This document shows positions 49,028 to 62,800 of a stretch of 64,000 bases of DNA, piece after piece. The notes under the pieces are model-generated. The model did not search any database. It was not told the origin of the DNA and was given only the letters and a program-made list of their open reading frames with translations. Origin of the DNA: Calonectria ilicicola (taxonomy: Eukaryota > Ascomycota > Sordariomycetes > Hypocreales > Nectriaceae); assembly GCA_020809705.1 (NCBI GenBank), contig CP085831.1, forward strand, positions 1,860,001 through 1,924,000. The letters are read 5' to 3'. Position 1 is the first letter of the stretch, and every line of letters starts with the position of its first letter. A program made the position numbers and the translations under genes.

Positions 49028-49341
49028 TATTATAATAAATAAAATAATAAAAATATTATATTAAGTAATAATTAATTATAATTAAGGTAATTAAATTATA
49101 TTAAAAGCTAATTAATTCTATTCCTTATAATAGGATCTGATCTATCTATATACTACTATCCTATTTTAATACACATAGTGCACTTAATACACTAGGTACA
49201 ACACCTTTCACACTTATTACAACAATCACCCTTATCACTCCTTATTTAATTGGTCGTATATAACTATAAGGTAGCTAGTTTCTTACAGGGTGTGGCATTC
49301 TGCTATCCTAGACCGCCCTGGGTATGACATGGGTCGTAACA
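49028..49341 (-). repeat. Right LTR (5' LTR) of the gypsy element
   Basis: 314 bp. The inner end is G-to-A mutated (TATTATAATAAATAAAATAA), while the outer half is nearly intact and ends GGGTCGTAACA, the inverted match of the TGTTA start. Confidence 0.88.
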
Positions 49342-50047
49342 ATTTTCACAAACAAACTGTGGGTAGGCTCGGGCTATAGCCACATTCACGTTGCTTCGTA
49401 ACTACTGTTTTCGTGATATGACTTGTTGTTGTTCCTAGCTAATCTAGCTACGCGTGCAAACACCTTGGTAGCCTAGTTCACGTGACCACACAGGGCCACG
49501 CCGGCTTGTGTTACCAACACAAACAAAGCAAGGGCTAGCTTTAAGCCTCGTGCCGAAAGACTAATAGTGCAAGGGAGCCGCCAATCTGCCCGCCCAGCCC
49601 GCCTTCCGACTTCCAACCGGCGGACGGGCACATTCCTGTGTCTTTCGGTACGAAAGAAGTTATGTCTTTCGGTACGAAAGAGCTCTTTAAGCCAACGAAA
49701 ATCTACACCCAAAAATTAGACCCCACATCCCTGTCGCTGACCCCTGTCAATTTCGCTGCCATTGGCTGGATTAACGATTTCCCGATTAGTAAGCTAATCT
49801 GCGCCTCCTGTTAGTCCAGATTAACCCTTTCCTTTTCACCCCAGAGGTTTGATTTCTCCTGCTAATAGCTACTCTTATTGGCCCGGACTAATCTAGCTTA
49901 ACTGTTGCAATTGGATGCAATTCTTACTCTTCTATACCAATACTACTTAATAATACACGTGGATTACACGTGCGTTAGCTATTGCAATAGCTATTGCAAG
50001 CCGGTCTGACTGACTGACTGACTGACCCGGCGGACGTGACAACCTTC

Positions 50048-50152
50048 TAGCTTCGTACCGAAAGACTACTTTGCGCAAGGGAGCCGCCAACTTGCCCGCC
50101 CGCCTGCCGCCCTGCTTCCAGCTTCCAACCGGCGGACGTGCGCCTTCCCCTG
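50048..50152. repeat. GC-rich repeat unit, copy C
   Basis: TAGCTTCGTACCGAAAGAC, then GCGCAAGGGAGCCGCCAAC and GCGGACGTGCGCCTTCCCC. Close to copy D at 50,441-50,549. Confidence 0.75.
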
Positions 50153-50763
50153 TGTTCTAGGAGAGTTACCCCGTTTGGAACCAAGATAAGCCCTCTAGTT
50201 GGCCCGGATTAACCTTGCCCGGCCTCCGGGACTGGATATAATTCTCCTGCCCTCACTGGATGCAGTGGATGGTATATTGCGGTGTATATTACGTGTGATC
50301 TCCACGTGTGTTTCAAAATCTACCCCTCGATCAATAGCTAGATCTTACCTTTTTAATTATTAGATTTTGCAATGCACGTGAATCGCACGTGGGCTAGCTT
50401 TTGCAATGGCTATTGCAAGCCGGCGGACATGCTAACCTTCCAGCTTCGTACCGAAAGACTACTTTGCGCAAGGGAGCCGCCAACTTGCCCGCCCTGCTTG
50501 CCCTTCCGGGCTTCCAGCTTCTAGCCGGCGGACGTGCGCCTTCCCCTGTTGAATATAAGATTTTTATTGGGCATTGAAGATTAAAGAAAGGAGATTTAAT
50601 TGGAAGATTAATTGGTTAAATGCCGGCAAAAGCTATGTCTCAGTGGCTGCTATGTCTCAGTGCTTGCCTCGACGCCCTACAGGGTGGGTGGGTGGGCTCG
50701 GGGAGGGGAGCCCGTAGGGCTCCCCCGACCTTCCAGTAGCTAAGACCTTCCAGCAGCCCAAAG

Positions 50764-50778
50764 GTTCCTCAACCGAGC
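50764..50778. repeat. Inverted copy of the left repeat terminus
   Basis: GTTCCTCAACCGAGC is the exact reverse complement of GCTCGGTTGAGGAAC at 24,760-24,774. The surrounding bases do not match beyond these 15. Confidence 0.6.
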
Positions 50779-50880
50779 TCTTTTGTGTGAGCCTGGCGCT
50801 GCGGTGCGGGCCAGGGCTACCTCCTTGTGCTCTTCGAAGAAGAGTTGTTTTGGTTTAGTTCGGAGGCTTCCTTTGCTTTT

Positions 50881-52016
50881 ATTGGCTTGTCCTTTTATCT
50901 AATTTGGATAACTTCTTGTATTATAATTTAGGTTTTGTGATTTAGTTATTTTAAAGTAAGTAAAGTAAAAGGATTAGAGGTTATTTTATTTTTTTTTTTT
51001 ATTTTTATTTAAAAAAAAATAATTATAATTTATTATATATATTATAATTTTATTTTAATAAATTATAAGTTTAATTAAAAAGGAATTATAAATTATTAAT
51101 TATTATTTATTTTATATATTTATTTTTTAAATTATATAATTATTTCTTAATTTAATTATTTTAATTTTTTCTTTTTTTAATTATATATTTTAAAATTAAA
51201 TTATTAATAAAATCTATTATTTAAGTTAATAATAAAAGTATTATCTTATTTAATACTTAATTATAAAATAGCTATATATATAAATTATATAGATAATATT
51301 TAATAAATATAATCTCTCTATTAATTATAATTACTTTATATTTATATAATTTTAGTACTATTAGTAATAAGATCCTCCCTTAAATCTTAAAATTAATATA
51401 TATAAAACCTACTATATATAATAAGTTTATTTAGGTAACTTTATACTTTTACTATAATCCTATTAAGCCTTTTTTTATACTTAGCTTTATAAGCTTTAAT
51501 AATACTATCTTTAGTAATATATTTATAAATCTAAAGTCTTTAATTATATTAAATTTTAATATAATTCCTATAGATAGTCTAAAATAAAGTATTATATTAT
51601 TAAATATCTAATAACCTAAATATACTTTATTAATAATAATATCTATAATATTATAATTAGCCCTATTAACTAACTTAAGTTTTAGAAACTTATTATAATT
51701 TATAATAATAAGTATATTAAAAGTAAATATAAATATTTTAAAGATTTTAATATTATTATCATTATTATAACCTAAAACTAAAATAGCCTCTTCCTCAGTT
51801 AGTTAGCCATCACTCCATTTATAATATAATAGGAAGATATATATAAGTATATTATACTTTTAATAAAAGGCCTTAATTACTTCTATATTTAAATTCTATT
51901 AGTTCCTATTAAGAGATATTATAATAATAATTTAAAACTTCTAAAAGATATAAATACCTTTATAATAATAATAAAAGTTAATAAGCTTTATATCTAATTT
52001 ATCTTAAATATTCTAT
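50881..52016. other. AT-rich degraded DNA
   Basis: Stop-riddled with no motif recognised, up to the Pogo element. Confidence 0.5.
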
Positions 52017-52018
52017 TA

Positions 52019-52062
52019 ACATATATAATAAGCAAGCACCCCAGACAAGCAAGCGCCCCAAA
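52019..52062 (+). repeat. Left terminal inverted repeat of Pogo element
   Basis: Begins at the TA duplication; contains ATAAGCAAGCACCCC and CAAGCAAGCGCCCC. Confidence 0.85.
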
Positions 52063-53834
52063 AATCCCTCATACACAATACAAACCATTTAATTAAATAC
52101 TTCTTAACAATTAATAATATCCTAATTAAATACTAAAGTTAAAACTCTTCTTTCCCTTTAAGCCCTTTAAAGGAACCTAAAATTAAATCTATAAAAAGTA
52201 GAAGTAGTCTATAAAGTAAGTTACTAGTGGCTATATTATTAGTAAAAGGGAATTTAGTCTTAAAATAATATTATTTTTAATTTATAAAAGCTATTTAATC
52301 TAGAAGAAGAGATTATTATTAATTTTATTTTAGACTTAGATTTATAAGGATTTCTTTCTTGGTTTTATAGTATTAAAGAAATAATTAATTAATTATTTAT
52401 TAATTAAAATGTATTACCTATTGGCAAGTGTTAGACTTTAAACTTTATTAAGTATTATCTAGAGTTTAAAATGTGTTTTTTTTATAAATATAATTATAAG
52501 AGGGCTAAATATAAAGATCTAAAGATTATTAGTGATTAGTTTTAGTTTATATTAAATATAATTAGAAAGTATAATATTTAATTAAATAATATATATAATT
52601 TTAATAAGATTAACTTTATAATAGATATTATTATAAGTAGAATAGTTATAATAGGTATAAAAAGGCATTTAAATCTAAAATTAATCTAGCCTAGAAACCA
52701 GAAATGGATAATAGTAATTTAAGCTATTAATATAAAAGGCTAGACTATCCTACTATTTCTTATTACTATAAGCTAATATTATCTTACTAATTGGTATTAA
52801 GAAAGCAATCTCCTAAACAATTAGATTATTATAATCACTTAAAATAGCTAGACCGATAATAAAGTAAATCTTAAGTAATTAAAGTACTTTAATTATTATA
52901 TAAGTAATTAATTAATTAATTACTATTATCTTCTAATCTTTAATAATCATAAAAGTTATCATTTAATTTAATTTAAAGAATATTATAAGGATAATAAAAT
53001 TATCCCACTTTATATACTACCTAATTTATCTTATCTACTTTAGCCACTTAATATTATATACTTTAGGCCACTAAAAACAATATATAAAAAGAAAATAAAA
53101 CATTTAATTAAATACTCTATTACCTATATTTTAAAAGCTAACTTCTTCCTAGCCTTTTATAATATATATAAAGCTACTATAATAGAAAAGAATATTAAGG
53201 TAGGTTTTAGAGGAGCTAGACTTGATCCTTTAGATCTAGAAAATATTATATTGAAGCTTAATGTATGGCTACAGACTCTAATATTATTCAATTAAGTAAT
53301 TAATCTATCTATAATCTAGATATTAAAGATTTTAAGGATTATTACTAAGATTAACTTATAGTCTAAGTACCTTATAAAATGAATTAAAAGGCTTTAAAGT
53401 GTTTCTTTAGAATCTATTATTAAGGTATTATAATTACTTTTTAAAAAAATAAAAAAGATTATATATAAAATAGTATTATTAAAGTTAAAGATATAAGATC
53501 TTAAATAAGTAAATAAGATACTTAGTAAACACTATAGAGCAAAGAGAATCTAATTATAAGATAGAAAGATAATAATAATAGCTAGTATAAGGGAAGTAAT
53601 TGATTAAATAGATATAAATATATAAATATAAATAGAAATATTATAAAGTAATAATTAAAGGAAATTAGTATAATTAAGAGAGTAGTATTATAGTATTTAT
53701 AATAAGATTAATTATAATATAAGGATATATTAAGTAATTATTAAGATCTTTAAGAAAGAGGATAGTAATTAGAATTAATTAATTGGATGTTTTATAGTAT
53801 TTTTATTCTGGTTTGAAAATAGGGTATAGTAAGA

Positions 53835-53878
53835 AGTGGGGCGCTTGCTTGTTTGGGGCGCTCGCTTATCATGTATGT
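53835..53878 (-). repeat. Right terminal inverted repeat of Pogo element
   Basis: The reverse complement reads ACATACATGATAAGCGAGCG then CCCCAAACAAGCAAGCGCC. It matches the left copy except for transitions. Confidence 0.85.
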
Positions 53879-53880
53879 TA

Positions 53881-56800
53881 TATTTATTATAATAATTAGA
53901 GTAATTAAGAATCTTTTATAATATAGATTTATTTATTAAGTATAATTATATTTATAAACTTTTTCCAAAGCTTATAACCTTTTTTATTTAATAAGGGGGT
54001 CTAAGGGTTATTATTAGTAAGCTATAATAAATCCTCTTTTAAGATAATAATAAATCTCTTTTATATTGGATAAAATTAATGAAAGTTATTATAAAATAGA
54101 ATAATTAGAATATCTTTAAAATCTTTCTCTTATATATTATAAAGTCTTTAAAATTCTTAATTAACTTTATAAAGCTTATATACTAAGAGTATATTAACTT
54201 TATTAATAATTATTATATATTTTTCCTACTATTATACTTTAATTATATTATTAATAATTTTATTATTAATAATAGAGATTTTTTATTATTATCTTTATTA
54301 TTACTTTTATTATTTAAAGGGAGCTTATATATAATATTAATTATTATACTATTAATCTAAGCCACTATAGTACTAGATATTACTATTACTAGTAGTTTAT
54401 TTAATATTATTTTATATTTAAATAATTTAATAAATATTTTAATAATCTATAACTTTCTAATATTACCCTCTTTATTAATATATTAAAGAAGTTATAAGAC
54501 CTTAGCTTTTTCTTAGTGAATAAGGTTAAGGTAATAATAAATTAAAATAAAAGCTATTAATTACTTTCTATTAAAGGTAAAGTCTGCTACTATATTTCTT
54601 CCTATTATAATAAATAATATTAAAGGTTTATATTAAATATATATAATTAGATTCCTTCTACTTTAAATAATACTTTATTTATTAATATATATATTTTCTT
54701 CTTTAAATCTACCTATAATATTTTTAAATATAATATTATAATTAATTATTATATTAATAATATTTTCTAAATCTTAAATTCCTAGAATTATATTTTAAGC
54801 TTCTTTTAAAGTATTTATTTACTATAATATAATAGATCTTAGTTAATTCTAGCTAGGTAGTACTATTCCTAATAATTTATACTCTATTAGCTTAATACTT
54901 CTAGTAACTTATTCTTTAACTTTTCTTATCTATAGATTTTTAATAGAACTAAAAGTAATCTACTTAAAAGTATTAAGTTCTTATAATATTATAGATAGCT
55001 AGTATAATCTAAAGATACTCTAGCCTAATATTATTATATTTTTTAAAATATTTATAAATTAATTTATATTTTTAATATTTCTTAGTTAATATTAGAAGCC
55101 TCTTACTTTTTTATTAATATTATTATTATTATTATTTAATTTATAATTATTATTAAAAGGAATTCTATTTTTAATAAAAATTACCTACTATCTAATATTA
55201 TATTAAATATCTTTTATATATTTTTAAAGAAGTTAGATATTATTAATATAAAATATAATTTACTTAAAAAGCCTTTCTTTTACTTAAACCTAAATATTAT
55301 TAATATTATCTATAAAGTCCTTAATAAACTGCCCCTAAGGTATAAATAGGCCAAGATACTAAATTATAAATCTAATATAGGTTAATTATATTAAAATTTA
55401 GTTATAGTACTTAATATTCTTTTATATGAATATTAAAAAATAAACCTTTAAAAATTATTATTCTTCTTTTTATTATTAAATATTATAAATAAATAGCTAT
55501 TAATACAAATAAATGCCTTCTACTTAGAATATCTTAGGACTTATATATAATTATTTAAATATAAATAATCTTCTATAAAGGGGATATAATCTTAAGTAAT
55601 CCTTTTTTTATTATAGCTTTTAGTCTTGACTTAAATTAGTAATATATAATTATAGAGATATATGTTTTTTAGAATTTTATTATAAAATGGATATGTTTTT
55701 ATAAAAGCAATCTTTTACCCTTTTTCTTATATTATAATATTCTTATTTATTACTAACTCTTCCTTATCTTTAATAATATTACTTTTATAATATAAATAAT
55801 ACTACTATTAGTAAATATACTAATAAAAATAAAATATATTTAAGAATATCTAACTAATAATATTATTATACTTTATAAAATAGCTTATTAGATAGGAAAC
55901 TACTTCCACTTAAAATAAAGATTAGTTAATAAAAATATAATTAATTATTTTTAATAATAATCCTTAGCTCTCTTTTTAAATTATAGTTATATTATTAGCC
56001 TAATCTTTTCTTATTTTACTCTTAGAGCTTAAGTCCTCTAAGATCTATATACCCTTAATAAAATAACTACTTCCTTAAGCTAAATTACTAGCTTAATTAT
56101 TATTATAAAGATAACCCTTTGCTTGATTATTTGGATAAGATTTTATTAATATTTTTATAATTATTATATATCTTTAGCTTAGATTAGGTACTTTTGTAAT
56201 ATAATTAGAAAAATAAAATATAAAAGATATTATCTTTTTTTAAATTAATATTATTAAAATATTATAATTATATTAAAGTTTAATAGCTATTAATTTATTT
56301 TATTAGTTAATCTTATTATAGTTTTATTTAATACTTAGTACTCTATTTTTTATAAATAAAATCTAGTTTATTAATTTTTATAAAGCTTGGAAATAATAGT
56401 GATTTTCTCTTTGATTTAATTGTTTAAATAAGTACTTTAGATATATTGGAGAATATTAGTGAATTTATATTAATCTAGTATAAAAGTTAACCTTCTCTTT
56501 AAATATATCTAAGAACTTTTTAGTATCTTATATTAATGGTATAATATTTAATATTATTATTTTATTTTTTGGGCTTTAGAAAAGAATATATAATCTAAAC
56601 TTTATTATAATATAAATATTATTAATAGTATATTAATATATCTTTTTATATTATATTTAAGTTTATATATTTTATTTTATATAATATATTAAATTTTACT
56701 TACCTTAAAAAATATACTATTAATAAATTAAATAATATTATTTTAATATAATTCTTAATTATTAATTTAGATATTAGTTAATAAAGAGTTAAGGTATATA

Positions 56801-59800
56801 TTACTTTTAAGCTATAAAAGTCTATATATATATAATAAATTATACTTATTAGTCTCCATAGTTCCAAAATAATAGCTTATACATCCAAAGACCAACTATT
56901 TACCTATATTAATATAATACTTAAAGAATATAGATATTTTTTTATAAAAAAATAATTAAGCTAAAAGGATCTAAAATAACTAATTTTATTTTTTTATATA
57001 ATAAGTTAAGATTCTTTAGAAGTACTTTAGCTCTTTTAAGGTTATAAATATAATATATTGCTATCTTTAGCTTAATAAGGTTTATAATATTATTTAGATT
57101 AATAGTTATTTAAATAGTAGGTAGACTAAATATAATAATAAGAGATTTAATCTTTCTTTATATACTTAAATATAATTTACTTAATATTAGTTGCTGGTAG
57201 TTATATATAGAGATATATTTAAGTAGCTCTTTTATATTTTTATTAATAATATAATTAGATTGCTTAAGTTTATATTTTATTATTTATAATCTTTTAATAA
57301 TAATTAATTGTATTATATATTAAATCTTAGTAAAATTTTTTCTTATAATATTTATTATATTTATATATTAATTTTTAAATTTAATTTCTTTATTAAAAAT
57401 AAGAAATAGAAAGATTAAATAGTTTATAAATCAACCTTTATAATATTAAATTATTACTTTAACTTATTAGTAAAGAGTAATATTTTATAACCAGGTAAGC
57501 CTAATTATTATTTATATCGCTCTTATTTCCTTTATTATTTGATTTATAATTGTAACTATACTTATACTTATATTTATATTTATAGCATTCTCTTTGGCAA
57601 TTTATAAGCTATTAAATCCATATAGGAAAAGGGTAGGAAATATAATTAGAAAAAATACTATATTAAATAAATTTAAAAATTAATTATCTTAATTAATTTA
57701 TATATAAGATTTAGAGTACTTATTATATTATATATTTATTAAACCTATTAGCCTAGATTTGCTAATTATAGTTTCTAAATTAGATCTTTAGCTAATAATA
57801 GTTTTCTTAATTGCCTTATAAATAAAATAGAGTTTCTTAACTTTAATAATATCTAGAGCTTTATTAAAATTAAATATTCCTAAGTTAATAAACTTATAAA
57901 TTATATTAAAGTAATCTCCTATATTATTAATATTCTTTATAAATAGTTTATTATTTAATATAATCTTAATAATTTTATCTTTTTTATATTATAATTAATT
58001 TAATATAATAATAATATAATTAAGATTATTAATCTTTTTATTTTTATTTAGATTATATTTAGTAGCTAGTATAATATATATAATTTATACTTACTCTTAT
58101 ACTAAAGATTAATTTTACTCTATATAATCATATATCTAAGCTAGGATTTTATATTATAAAATATTCTATCTCTTTATTTTTACTATATTAATCTAAATAT
58201 AGATATAGTATAGGTTATATTTTTTTAATTAAATTAATACTCTTTTAATTTTAATTTATTAAATTAATAATAATTTTAATAAATTATTTAATTTAAGTTT
58301 ATTATATTTATTTTATAATATATAAATATTATTTATTACTTTAATAAGTAATTAAGATAATATTTTAATTATAAGCTTTTAAATATTATTTAGAAATATT
58401 ATTAGATAATCTTTAATATACTTTAAATAATATATATTAATTTTCTTATTTTAATAATTTATAAAATAAAATTTTATAATAAAGTTATAATAAGAATTTA
58501 ATAAAATAAGTTTCTTCTTTATTAAAGATAAATTATATAGCATATCTAGAAATATATAATCACAACCTAGGCAGCTATAAAGCTATATAGCTAATAATAG
58601 CCTACCCTTACAGAGATACTGTATATAATCTAAGCAACTAGGAATATTATAGTCTATTAGAAGGTATATAATATAATCTAGTGGAAAGAGGTAGTAAATA
58701 CTTATAGGATAATATAATTATATATTTTAGCTAAGATTGGATAGCTAATCTTTACTATATTTTTAATAGTATACTATATATATATAGATTAATAATATAT
58801 TAATATTATAAAAAGCCCTATAAAAGCTTTAAATTATATAAACCTTTATTTTATATAATATTAATATATACCAATTTCTCTTTTTTAATATATATTTCTT
58901 AATAAAAAATCCTTCTTCTAAAGGAAGTAAGATACTTTAAAGCTTATTGATTTATTTTTCTTAAGATATTTCTACCTTATTCTATTAATAGGTTTGTTTT
59001 ATTAAGTATTTACTTTTTTTAATATATTATTATTATTTTCATTTAGTATATAAAATATATTTAGTTACTACTTTACTATAGTAATAGTTTTTATTAATTA
59101 TATAGATTTATAATATAATAAAGTATTATTTAGGTTTTATATTAGATCTAAATTAATATAAAATATATTATATATTAGATAATTAAAAGCTTCTATTAGA
59201 TCTAGGTTAATAATTATATTCTATTAAATAATTTAAGGAGGCAATCTCTGCTTATTATTACTATCTAGTAGGTTTTTTATTAAATATTTATTTCCTCTAG
59301 ATCTCTCTTTCTTTTATAAAATATTTATATAAGACTATATATAATTGTTTAGAATACTCTCTCTCTCCTTTAAATCTTCTATTTAAAATATAATAATATT
59401 ATCTAATTAAGTTCTACTTATATAGAATATATATTTTAAAAGGAGTAAAATATTTAAGCATTATAATACTTTATTATCTATTAGTTAAATATTTAAATTT
59501 AAAAGTATCTTTATATATTATATTACTAGTAATATAAATATAAGATATTTTAAATAATTTAATTATACCTTTTATACTAGTTGTAGTAGTTATTTTATAT
59601 CTTATATTGGTAGTAGTATATATATCTAGATTTCTAAGTGTACTAAATATACTATATATATTAGCTTCCTTTCTTTTTCTTTTTCTTTTCTTTTTTTATT
59701 CTTTTATTATTTTTTTTATAATATTTAAAATATTATTAATAGGAATTTAATAATTTTAGATTCTAAATCCTTTTACAGCTATAATAAAACTATTGTTAGT

Positions 59801-62800
59801 TATTTAGTTGCTTCTCTGTATCTTAGGCTTCCTTTAGATTTCTTAATTTTATAGATTTAAATAATCTCTTTTATTATTACTTAGCCTTTTTTTATTCTTA
59901 TTATAATAATCTATATAAATATAATATTTATTAAATAATATAAAAGCTTATTCTTTATTATATTAACTACAGATTTATAAAGTATTTATTAAAGAATTAA
60001 TATTATTCTCTTTAGCTATATTCTTTATTCTTTATATTTCTTTTACTTTTTTCTTCTTAGCTTTCTCTTACCTACTTTTTCTTTATTATACTACTATTTA
60101 TCTCTTTTTTATATATAATTAGTATATAGCCTTTTTATTCTATAAGATAGATAATTAGAACTTTTTATAATTTATATATAGTTTTTAAAGGAGGTTTATT
60201 AATGTTTTTTTAATTGGATTAGTTATTATTATATTTATTAGTATTTATTAGTTTAAATATTTAATTAAAGATTTATTAATTTATTTCTTTAATATAAGTA
60301 ATTAAATAATACTTTAAAAATATATATATTAAGTTTACTTATTTTATTAATTTTATATAATTTTATACTTTTTTCTTTCCTCTTACTTAATTATTTTAAG
60401 CCCTCTTATTATAACTTTATTATATTTATAATAATTTAACTATATAGCCTAAATTAAGTAGTATAATATAACTAGATATATAACATACTATATATCCTAC
60501 TAAATATATTATTTATAATACTATATATTAGCTTTCTTAGGCCTTTTATCTTTTATATCTATATTAAGCTATTTATTATATAATATATATATTAATATAA
60601 TAAATATTATTTAATATTTACTTTATATATATAATTTATCCTACTCTTATATTAACTTTCTTTTATAAAATATTATAATAATATATATAATAATCTATTA
60701 ATTACTTTTCTATTTATCTTCTCTTCTTTTATATAGATACTAAAATTGGTTATTTTAAGGTCCTATATATATAAGCCTATTAGTACTAAGTGTAGTAGAT
60801 CTTTTAATTAATATAATATCTCATTTTATACCTGACTATTCTTCTAAAACCTTTATATCTTTATATTAATATTAAAACCTACTTAGACTTTCTAATGCTT
60901 TATTATAAATATAAATTACTTTTATCTTTAATATATTTAAAATAATCTTTTAGTAAAGTTAATATATTAATCTAAGAACTATTAAAAATAAGATATTTTT
61001 AATATATTTTATTTAGTTAAATAATCTAAATTACTTTATATTATAAAATTAATAGTATATTAAAGATCTAAATATTAAAACTATTATTTATATTTATTTT
61101 CCTTTATTTATATAGTTTCTCTTGCTTAAATATACTCTCTTTTAATCCTAGCCTAAATAGAGCAATACCTACCTTTATATTAATCTTAATTTAAATATTT
61201 ATATTTCTAATTAGAATATTCTTTTTAAAGATTAGAAAGGATAATGGTTTTTTATAAATAAATATATTTACCCTTTTATACTAATATAGAAAATTAAGAG
61301 GCTATAATAATTATATTATATAACTAATTATATTATTCTAGCTTTTATTATTTATAATAATACTTATTAGTTATATATTTATTATTTTATTTATAAATTT
61401 ATTTTATAATTATTTAATATCTTTCCTTTTAATATATTATTATAATTATTTAATAGATTTAATATCTTCCTTTTTATTTTACTTATTATTAACTTTACTA
61501 GCCTTATTATTAGTTCTAGTTCTACCCTCTTAAAGAAGTTAACTTTCTTTATATTAAGTAATATATAGCTTAAATATTATAGATTTATTAAACTTTCTAT
61601 ATATATATTATCTTTAAATTTAGCTATTATTTTAAAATAAGATTATTATCTTTTTTAAACTTTTATTATTTTTTTATTTATATTAATCCTTAGATATACC
61701 TTTGCTAGAAAATAATAGAAAAGCTTAATATTTAATTTTAATTAAATATATATTTTATTTATATAGAAAGAATTACTAATTTACTAAATTATACTTTTAT
61801 AATTATATTATTAAAATCTAATAAAAATTATATTTTTATTATTATTCTTAATTTATAAAGCTTTATAAAAAAAGGCCTATATATTCTAGATTTAGAGCTA
61901 GAAAGAGTATTAATATTATTAATATTACCCTTTCCTATATTATTTTTAATATTATTAAATAATAATATAGCTATATTTATATCTACTATAAGTAAAATAG
62001 ATAAATTATCTTCTAATATACTTACTACTATATCTATATTTATAATAATTATAATTAGAATATTATATATTAAAATATTAATATCTACCCCTTTTATATT
62101 TAATACTAAGATTTTATAAACTTCTTTAAGCTTTTAGGATTCTTTCCTTAAATCTAATATTAATTATTTAATAATTAATTTATTTTAAACCTTTATTTAA
62201 AATATTATTTATATATAATCTTTTATAATAAATAATACTTTAATAATCTTTATTATTATAATAAATAATAATATTATACTTTTTAAAAAAGCTTTTAATA
62301 ATTTATTTAATATTTTAGACTTCTTTAATCTATATAATATTAATTTAAAACTATTTTTATTAAAGATTAAATAATAAAATAAAAAGTTAAATTAATTAAA
62401 TTCTAAGGATTTTATATTATTATTATTTATAGAAAATATTACTTTTTATAATTTTTTTATTTTATAATTATTTATTATAAGTAATAGAATTATAATAAAA
62501 TTATTTATAATTAAGTTTATTAATATATTTAGGAAAGATTTATACTTATTATTAAATAAAGAATCTAATTTAAATTCTTTAAATTAATTTTCTAAAAGTA
62601 ATATATAAGCTTTAAATATTATAATAAATCAATTATCTTTCTAATTAATTAAATTATTATAACCATTAACTCTAATTAGCTTATTTATATTAAATCTAAC
62701 TTTAAATAAAATATTAAAAAATCTAGAATCTTTATATAATAAATTTATAAATATAATTAATCTTTTAAATATAGATAATATATTTATTATTTTTATTTTA

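Larger units (their letters stand above)
42522..49341 (-). mobile_element. Ty3/gypsy LTR retrotransposon, RIP-degraded
   Basis: 6.82 kb between two 314-bp LTRs. Minus-strand remnants appear in Ty3/gypsy order: a Cys-rich zinc knuckle (about 48,060-48,010), reverse transcriptase (about 45,990-45,590), then an integrase zinc-binding and early core region (about 44,790-44,580). RT before integrase identifies Ty3/gypsy rather than copia. All frames are full of stops. A purine run next to the left LTR (minus strand AAAAAAAAGATAT) looks like a mutated polypurine tract. The five bases flanking each end (AGGTG and ATTTT) do not match, so no target duplication is visible. Confidence 0.88.
49342..50880. 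repeat. GC-normal island of nested repeats
   Basis: 1.5 kb spared from AT decay. It holds three copies of the GC-rich unit (49,548-49,640; 50,048-50,152; 50,441-50,549), two TCTTTCGGTACGAAAGA hairpins (49,641-49,657, 49,664-49,680), the long terminus repeat (about 49,660-49,850) and a (TGAC)n run (50,006-50,026). It also has two related segments ending GCTATTGCAAGCCGG. No credible gene. The short open frame over 49,473-49,712 is made of the repeat. Confidence 0.75.
52019..53878 (+). mobile_element. Fot1/Pogo (Tc1-mariner) DNA transposon, RIP-degraded
   Basis: 1860 bp flanked by TA (52,017-52,018 and 53,879-53,880). Terminal inverted repeats of about 45 bp begin ACATA(C/T)AT(G/A)ATAAGC and run through AAGCAAGCGCCCCA; the right copy is nearly unmutated and the left shows G-to-A and C-to-T. 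Plus-strand transposase remnants include a stretch reading YKDNKIIPLYILPNLSYLL, where the family has the cysteine/proline-rich segment with SSHLLQPLD, then RPLKTIYK, NIYKATIIEKNIKVGFRGAR and LDPLDLENIILKLNVWLQT. The order and length fit Fot1/Pogo transposases (about 1.9-kb elements). Many stops mean the copy is dead. Confidence 0.88.

Noticed and set aside
49473..49712. Open frame in GC island (minus)
   Set aside because: Same repeat family, includes two hairpin palindromes; no protein character.
49994..50030. CRISPR-like or telomeric repeat
   Set aside because: It is a simple (TGAC)n microsatellite; no spacers and no telomere-type units.
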